Below, piece by piece: positions 58,841 to 64,000 of a stretch of DNA of 64,000 bases (the first letter of the stretch is position 1; each line of letters begins with the position of its first letter). The DNA is taken from assembly GCA_028622995.1 (NCBI GenBank), contig JAJQJQ010000008.1:1984001-2048000 (forward strand). The letters run 5' to 3'. The notes beneath the pieces are model-generated. The model was not told the DNA's origin. It made no database searches and worked only from the letters and a program-made list of their open reading frames with translations. The stretch is from Panagrolaimus kolymaensis. Taxonomy: Eukaryota; Nematoda; Chromadorea; Rhabditida; Panagrolaimidae. The position numbers and the translations under genes are program-made.

Positions 58841-60278
58841 ATGGATTCTCTTGATAATGAAATGAAGCGAATATATGGATGCTTTTATGGTCAAGTGATT
58901 GGTGATGCATTGGGTGTTACATTTGAAGGTACTCGAGCAGCTTTAGTTCAAGAAAGAATGGCGTATGAAAAGAGAAAGAAATTGAATTCTGGAATAAATT
59001 ATGGATATGTTTTATCTATGACTGGAAGTGATCCACCATTTATTAGTCCTGGACAAGTAAGTTTTCTTTGTTTTTTATTGTGTTGACTATTTCCTTCTAT
59101 GTATAGCTTGTTTGTATGTTCTTACTATTGTCAATCTTTTTCAGTTTACTGATGATACCGAAATGGCAGTGTCTCTTGCTCGTTCCATCATTGCTATGAA
59201 AGGGTTCAATAAAATTGATGTTGCTTGTGCTTATGCTTTCTGGTTATGTGCAACGAAACCCAAAACATCTGGTCGAACTACCCGAGCTGCTTTAAGATGT
59301 AATATTCTGAGGGTATCAAGTATGTTTATCGTGATCGAATATATGAAAATTGATAATACAAATAACTTTTTAGAGAAAAATCTGACATCAAATTGGCGGC
59401 ATGAACTTTCGGATGAACAAAAGTTTCAAATATTCAAAGAAATTACCAAAAATACAAGAGAAAAGAATGGTCAAAGTTTAAGCAACGGGTCGCTTATGAG
59501 AATATCACCAATGGCAATTGCTTTCAGAAATTTGGATATAACTGAGTAAACTTTCTTAAGATTCATTATTGCTATAATTATATCAATCTTTGTGCATTTC
59601 AGGCTTCGAAAACTTGCTAAAGAAGATACATCAATAACTCATGGGAATCCAATTGTAGCTGATGCTGCTGCTACTTATGTTGTTGCAATTGTTGCTTTAA
59701 TCAAGGGAAAAACGAAAGAAGTATGTTCACCTAATGTGTCTATGGCTTGTATCAAAACGTGTTCAACTTTCAGGAAGCATTTCGAGAAGCTTATGATTCA
59801 GCTGAAACACCTTTAGTTCGTCAATATCTCAAAGATGCTGAAACTCATCCAACACCTGTGAAACTTCAAACTCCAGATGCATTTAGCGGCGATTCAACGA
59901 TGGGTGATGATCGATACATGGGTTATGTGGGCGTATGTTTACTTTTCTTTCCACTCTTTTTGTTTATCCGCATCTTTTCAGGTTGCATTCCAATCTGCTT
60001 TCTTCGAATTAATCCGGGCCAAAACTTTTGCATCTGGCGTGGAGGATTCCATTGCTCGTGGTGGTGATACCGATACTAATGCTTGCATTGTTGGGGCTTT
60101 GTTAGGTGCAAGATTTGGCGTGGATGCCATTCCTGATGATTGGATTGTTGCAGTGAGAAAAGCTGAACCATGTTTGTACAGCCATGAAAATGTTCGAGCT
60201 GATTTGGATATGGATTTCCTTTCAATCAAAGATGTTGATACGATGATTCCTCAACTGGCAAATGTTACAACCACATGA
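58841..60278 (+). CDS. ADP-ribosylglycohydrolase family protein
   Basis: Exons 58841-59056, 59145-59319, 59374-59545, 59603-59720, 59774-59932 and 59982-60278 give 378 aa, normal for the ARH family. Motifs in order: GCFYGQVIGDALG (~12-24), FTDDTEMAVSLA (the metal-binding T-D-D-x-E, ~73-84), SNGSLMRISPMAIAF, ITHGNPIVADAAATY and GGDTDTNACIVGALLGA, which carries the second metal site. These enzymes remove ADP-ribose from proteins or cleave poly(ADP-ribose) or O-acetyl-ADP-ribose with two Mg2+. All ligands look present, so it is probably active. The 54-nt intron at 59320-59373 is optional in frame. It is unusual in this window in being a conserved single-copy-looking gene. Confidence 0.92.
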
Positions 60279-60867
60279 ATGGAAATTGATGATTATTGAT
60301 TTTGTTTACGATGTATTTTGTGTATTTTATTTATTACTTTTGTATTTTCATTTTATTGTTTTAATTGTTTTTATTTATTATAAATGATTGTTTAATGTAA
60401 ATAAAAAGATTGTTTGATACTATTGCTTGCCTACAGCCTTATTGTGTATCACTTTTGACAAATTTAGAACTTTTGATTGTGCGTTATTGATGCTTCAAGG
60501 TTGTATAATTTTAGCTTTGTTTCCTTATTTGTAAATGCTTTTTCTATGATTCATCCATCATTTCTGAACTTTGTTTGCTGCTTTTTGTGCGCTTCATTTT
60601 TTATCATTTTCTTTTTCAAGGATTTTTGATAACACTTAACATGAAAAACCAATCAAAAGAAAGTTGAGGTTTTTTGATATGCTTTGTTCTTCGCTTGTTA
60701 TAATCAATAGATTACTTGGATTATTTATGTACGTTAAGAGTTGATTATTGCTTTCGACAATAAAGAAAAAAAGAAATTTTAGAAAAAGCTTAAACGTGTC
60801 TTTTTGATTTTTTTTTCTCATACTTTCTTCCAAAAAGTCATAAAGAAAGCATTTCGATAAATAATTA
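60279..60867. other. Intergenic, diverged copy of 62370-62620
   Basis: 60510-60775 resembles 62370-62620 in the same orientation (TTTTATCA, TTGATAACA / CTGATAACA, GTTATAATCAATA, CGACAATA / GGACAATA), so the foldback element lies between two copies of an old direct duplication. Confidence 0.5.
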
Positions 60868-61490
60868 CCAGGTTGTTCGGAAAGTTCTGTCCGCGATAAA
60901 ACGGGATGGCCAACTATGAGGAAGAAAGGTTTTAAAATGGGGTTTGCTGGTGTTTGTAAGCCCAATAAATGTGCTTCCGACGAGTGAAACAGGTTTAGAC
61001 ACTAAGTGGTTAATTTCGGAGTTCTAAGCCATTTAATGATTAAGATGCCATTTCTCAACCGAACAGACTCTTAATTCGCCTTTGAAAATTTGAATTTGAC
61101 TTGGAATCGCTAAAAAACATTAATTTAATAATTTTACACATGTTTTGACAAAAATATATTCATATCCTTGGAAGAAATCAACATTTTTTTGGCCACCCTT
61201 AGCTTAGATGGAGCAACATGGCTATGTTGATAAAAAATGAATGTTTCGCCAATGTTTTTTTATTTTTTGCTAAATTTAGCATCAAAAATGTGTTTAATAA
61301 TTATTCTGGAAGTTTCAAATCAAAACCTCATCAAAAACTTAATTTTTGATAGCTATTTTGGTGTATCCACCAAATCGAACTACATAGAGCCATATAGAGC
61401 AAAATACGGATGGTCCATTTTTGCTATCCTCCATCCATTTTTTGTATTATTTTTAACTATTTTTCTTCTATAAATTACTAATTTATAGCT
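60868..61490 (+). repeat. Left arm of foldback element
   Basis: Inverted copy of 61616-62239; the 125-bp loop is 61491-61615. Confidence 0.93.
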
Positions 61491-61615
61491 TCAAAAAAAC
61501 AATAAATAAACATTTTCGAACTATCAAATGTATTCCCTACAATGTCCTCTATGAATACAAGTATTAGTAAGAAAGCGCCTTTTTTATATTTAATGGCGAC
61601 AAGATAAGTGAAAAC

Positions 61616-62239
61616 AGCTATAAATTAGTAATTTATAGAAGAAAAATAGTTAAAAATAATACAAAAAATGGATGGAGGATAGCAAAAATGGACCATCCGT
61701 ATTTTGCTCTATATGGCTCTATGTAGTTCGATTTGGTGGATACACCAAAATAGCTATCAAAAATTAAGTTTTTGATGAGGTTTTGATTTGAAACTTCCAG
61801 AATAATTATTAAACACATTTTTGATGCTAAATTTAGCAAAAAATAAAAAAACATTGGCGAAACATTCATTTTTTATCAACATAGCCATGTTGCTCCATCT
61901 AAGCTAAGGGTGGCCAAAAAAATGTTGATTTCTTCCAAGGATACGAATATATTTTTGTCAAAACATGTGTAAAATTATTAAATTTAATGTTTTTTAGCGA
62001 TTCCAAGTCAAATTCAAATTTTCAAAGGGGAATTAAGAGTCTGTTCGGTTGAGAAATGGCATCTTAATCATTAAATGGCTTAAAACTCCGAAATTAACCA
62101 CTTAGTGTCTAAACCTGTTTCACTCGTCGGAAGCACATTTATTGGGCTTACAAACACCAGCAAACCCCATTTTAAAACCTTTCTTCCTCATAGTTGGCCA
62201 TCCCGTTTTATCGCGGACAGAACTTTCCGAACAACCTGG
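61616..62239 (-). repeat. Right arm of foldback element
   Basis: Inverted copy of 60868-61490. Differences seen include TTCGCC/TTCCCC, CATATCC/CGTATCC, TTCTAAG/TTTTAAG and one extra A. Confidence 0.93.
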
Positions 62240-62751
62240 TAAAAATATTTTTGTTATTGTTGTTAAATTAATTTTGTCTTAAATAATAATGTAAGGAAAA
62301 TAAAGCAATTTATAGCTACAATACATACTTGCTAAAAGATGATGGCAAAATTATAGTTTTATTTACTTCTTTTTAGCTCTGTTTCATCCATCCATCCATC
62401 AATTCCCACAATTTATTTGTTTACCTTTTTGTGTCCATTAAATTTTTATCACATTTTTTTCTCAAAGTTTACTGATAACAAAAAACCAAGTAAAAAGAAA
62501 CTTACATTTTGAATATGATTTATACACAACGTTATAATCAATAAATTGATTGGTACTTATTTACATTAAGCATATGTATTGTTTTCGGACAATACAAATC
62601 GAAGGGATCAAGAAAGATTTTTTTCGTTGAATATTAGCGAAAGAATTTCGTGAATCAATAAATTTAAATCTAATTACAATCATGATAATTATTTTTAGTT
62701 TCAAAATAGATATTTTGACTGGCGCAACAACAAACGTTGAATTTCTTAAAT
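62240..62751. other. Upstream region of HEPN-TPR gene
   Basis: AT-rich; the part 62370-62620 is an old direct copy of 60510-60775. Nothing else recognised. Confidence 0.5.
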
Positions 62752-64000
62752 ATGGATACTGTTGATCATAATGAGTTGGTTTTATCCCTTTTTTATGTTA
62801 AAGCTTATAGGTATGTTTACAGAATTTTAAACCACTGCCGCATACATCAATTTTTGAATAAAGCCAATGAAAAATTGCATGGAATTTTTCGGAATCGATG
62901 GTTTATTTATAAAAATCTTATAAATCCAGGTGGAGTAGACGACAATCAATGGAATGAAGATGGAATTTGTGGAGCTGAATTACTACAACTTAAATTTTCC
63001 AACCTCCCATCTCCAATGACAAATGTAATTAAAAATCAAAAACTCGATTTATGGGATGTGACACTAACATACCAAGCGATCGATGCGGTTTCAAAAAAAA
63101 TCAAAGCTTTTGGAGTACCATTTGACATAATTGAAGAAGAAATGATAAAAGAATTAAAAGATATTCGAAATTCATTTATGCATGGAAGTAATAACTTCTT
63201 TTTTTTCACTAATTTCATTACATGTTTTTTATAGCGTCAAAATTAACGGATGATGAATTTACTCTATATTGTGACCAGCTTACTGATATTATGCTTAAAG
63301 GAGGGGAAAGCCTAGTGGATATAGAAAAAATTAAACAAAATATAATGCAAGTTGGTCAACCTAAGATCGTTGAGGATGATAAATCAAAGTTTGCAAAATT
63401 GAAGGGAGAAGCAAACAAATTATTTAAGGTATGATCAGAGAATCGTGTTTACATAGTGTAATTTCTAATTATTTCAGTCAGAAAAATTAAATGAAGCTAT
63501 TGAAGCATATAATAAATGCTTGGATATTTCTGGTTTGACGCTTGAAAATCAAGCAATAATTTATTCAAATCGAGGTGCAGCATACTTAATGCTAAAAACC
63601 GAAGGATCTTTATTGATGGCTAAAAGAGATGCAGAATGGGCTGTTCAATTATGGCCTTGTTGGTGGAGAGGTTATTTTCGTTTGGGTAAAGCTCATATGG
63701 AACTTCAAGAATGGTCAGAAGCAGAAAGTGCATTAATCAAAGCTGTGGCTTTAAATTCAGAATCAATGGAAGCTCAAGATGCATTGAGTGACGTGAGAAG
63801 AGAAGTAAAAATCTAGATTTGTTTATATTGGGCTTAACTAACAGAGAAATTTAGAATGGAATATTATCTCGCCATGATCATATTAATCCTGCTTTGCATC
63901 CACAAACAGAATCAGTAGAAGAACAGACTAACGCGATGATAGCACAATTAGGATTACCCGAAGATATGGCAAAGAAAGCCATGAAACTTCTTCCACAAAC
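62752..64000 (+). CDS. HEPN-TPR protein (copy 4), runs off the window
   Basis: Exons 62752-62774, 62823-63187, 63235-63428, 63478-63804 and 63855 to the edge. Exon 1 is MDTVDHNE with the usual split Glu codon. The HEPN exon carries RILNHCRIHQFLNKANEKLH, WDVTLTYQAIDAVSKKI and IRNSFMHGS (R-x4-H kept). Exon 3 starts KLTDDEFTLYCDQLTDI and the 327-nt TPR exon reads IYSNRGAAYLMLKTEGSLLM, WWRGYFRLGKAHMELQEW. The fifth exon starts NGILSRHDHINPALHP, equivalent to the pre-Sel1 exon of the other copies. The Sel1, IRVE and MYND parts should lie beyond 64000. First intron uses a GTTGGT donor. No frame break seen. Confidence 0.87.

Larger units (their letters stand above)
60868..62239. mobile_element. Mariner-like foldback element, 1372 bp
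   Basis: Begins CCAGGTTGTTCGGAAAGTTC and ends with its exact reverse complement, flanked by TA on both sides (60866-60867 and 62240-62241), as for Tc1/mariner insertions. The arms extend inward to 61490 and 61616, about 623 bp each. By eye I count only about four differences between them. No transposase; a 78-codon frame is present once in each arm (61237-61473 plus, 61633-61869 minus) by symmetry and looks like chance. Non-autonomous, presumably mobilised by a mariner transposase elsewhere. Confidence 0.93.

Noticed and set aside
61237..61869. Identical 78-codon frames in both arms of the foldback
   Set aside because: They are the same sequence seen twice because of the inverted repeat, with no transposase motif; treated as chance.
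1..64000. tRNA, rRNA or snRNA genes
   Set aside because: I looked for tRNA B-box-like GGTTCGAATCC words and found none that fold with flanks; a covariance-model scan would be decisive and was not possible.
1..64000. Arbuscular mycorrhizal fungus as source (also AT-rich with Sel1, BTB and TPR expansions)
   Set aside because: CBM14 multi-domain secreted protein, MACPF, C-type lectin relic, MATALS-type BTB genes and TTTCAG acceptors fit a nematode better; not fully excluded.

Overview
The window looks like a nematode chromosome segment: very AT-rich (low-complexity A/T runs everywhere), multi-exon genes with mostly 40-110 nt introns ending in TTTTAG/TTTCAG, CBM14 chitin-binding and BTB families, and large recently duplicated gene families. 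A free-living or panagrolaimid-like clade IV nematode is my best guess; this is inference, not an identification.

Layout. 88-1300: a 153-bp satellite in a higher-order pattern, running into GC-rich palindromic DNA and a truncated copy of the main local gene family. 2.1-13.7 kb: a MACPF gene, a BTB gene, and a run of seven copies (counting the fragment at 1412-1530) of a fast-evolving family with an F-box-like N-terminus ('FSLP family'), many decayed. 14.2-22.8 kb: two secreted proteins on the minus strand, a five-domain chitin-binding protein and an Asn/Gly/Ser-rich protein, separated by a BTB remnant and a 0.74-kb non-coding element. 24.3-36.6 kb: three genes of a HEPN/TPR family on the plus strand with one more FSLP gene between them. 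37.3-41.3 kb: three more FSLP copies and a broken C-type lectin. 41.8-49.8 kb: two BTB genes, each followed by a remnant of a TPR gene with a C-terminal membrane anchor (a segmental duplication), around a HEPN-poly(A)-binding-protein fusion. 49.9-52.9 kb: a damaged Hsp70-like gene ending in a MYND-like zinc finger. 53.2-57.2 kb: a full HEPN-TPR-Sel1-MYND gene on the minus strand. 58.8-60.3 kb: an ADP-ribosylglycohydrolase. 60.9-62.2 kb: a 1.37-kb mariner-like foldback element with 0.62-kb arms. 62.75 kb to the end: the start of another HEPN-TPR gene.

The most interesting theme is a mobile HEPN module. The same short first exon (8-11 codons, ending in a split Glu codon) plus a DZIP3-like HEPN exon appears in front of three different C-terminal architectures: TPR + Sel1 + IRVD-like + MYND, a poly(A)-binding protein (RRMs + MLLE), and an unrecognised charged/Gln-rich tail. 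The TPR versions keep the R-x4-H motif typical of HEPN RNases; the other two have altered or lost it. With BTB, F-box-like, MYND and Hsp70-type genes in the same neighbourhood, this resembles an expanding, arms-race-like locus of RNA and protein quality-control adaptors; that functional reading is inference. Short GC-rich palindromic islands sit exactly at the breakpoints of two truncated FSLP copies, and one such island has a 7-bp target-site-like duplication.
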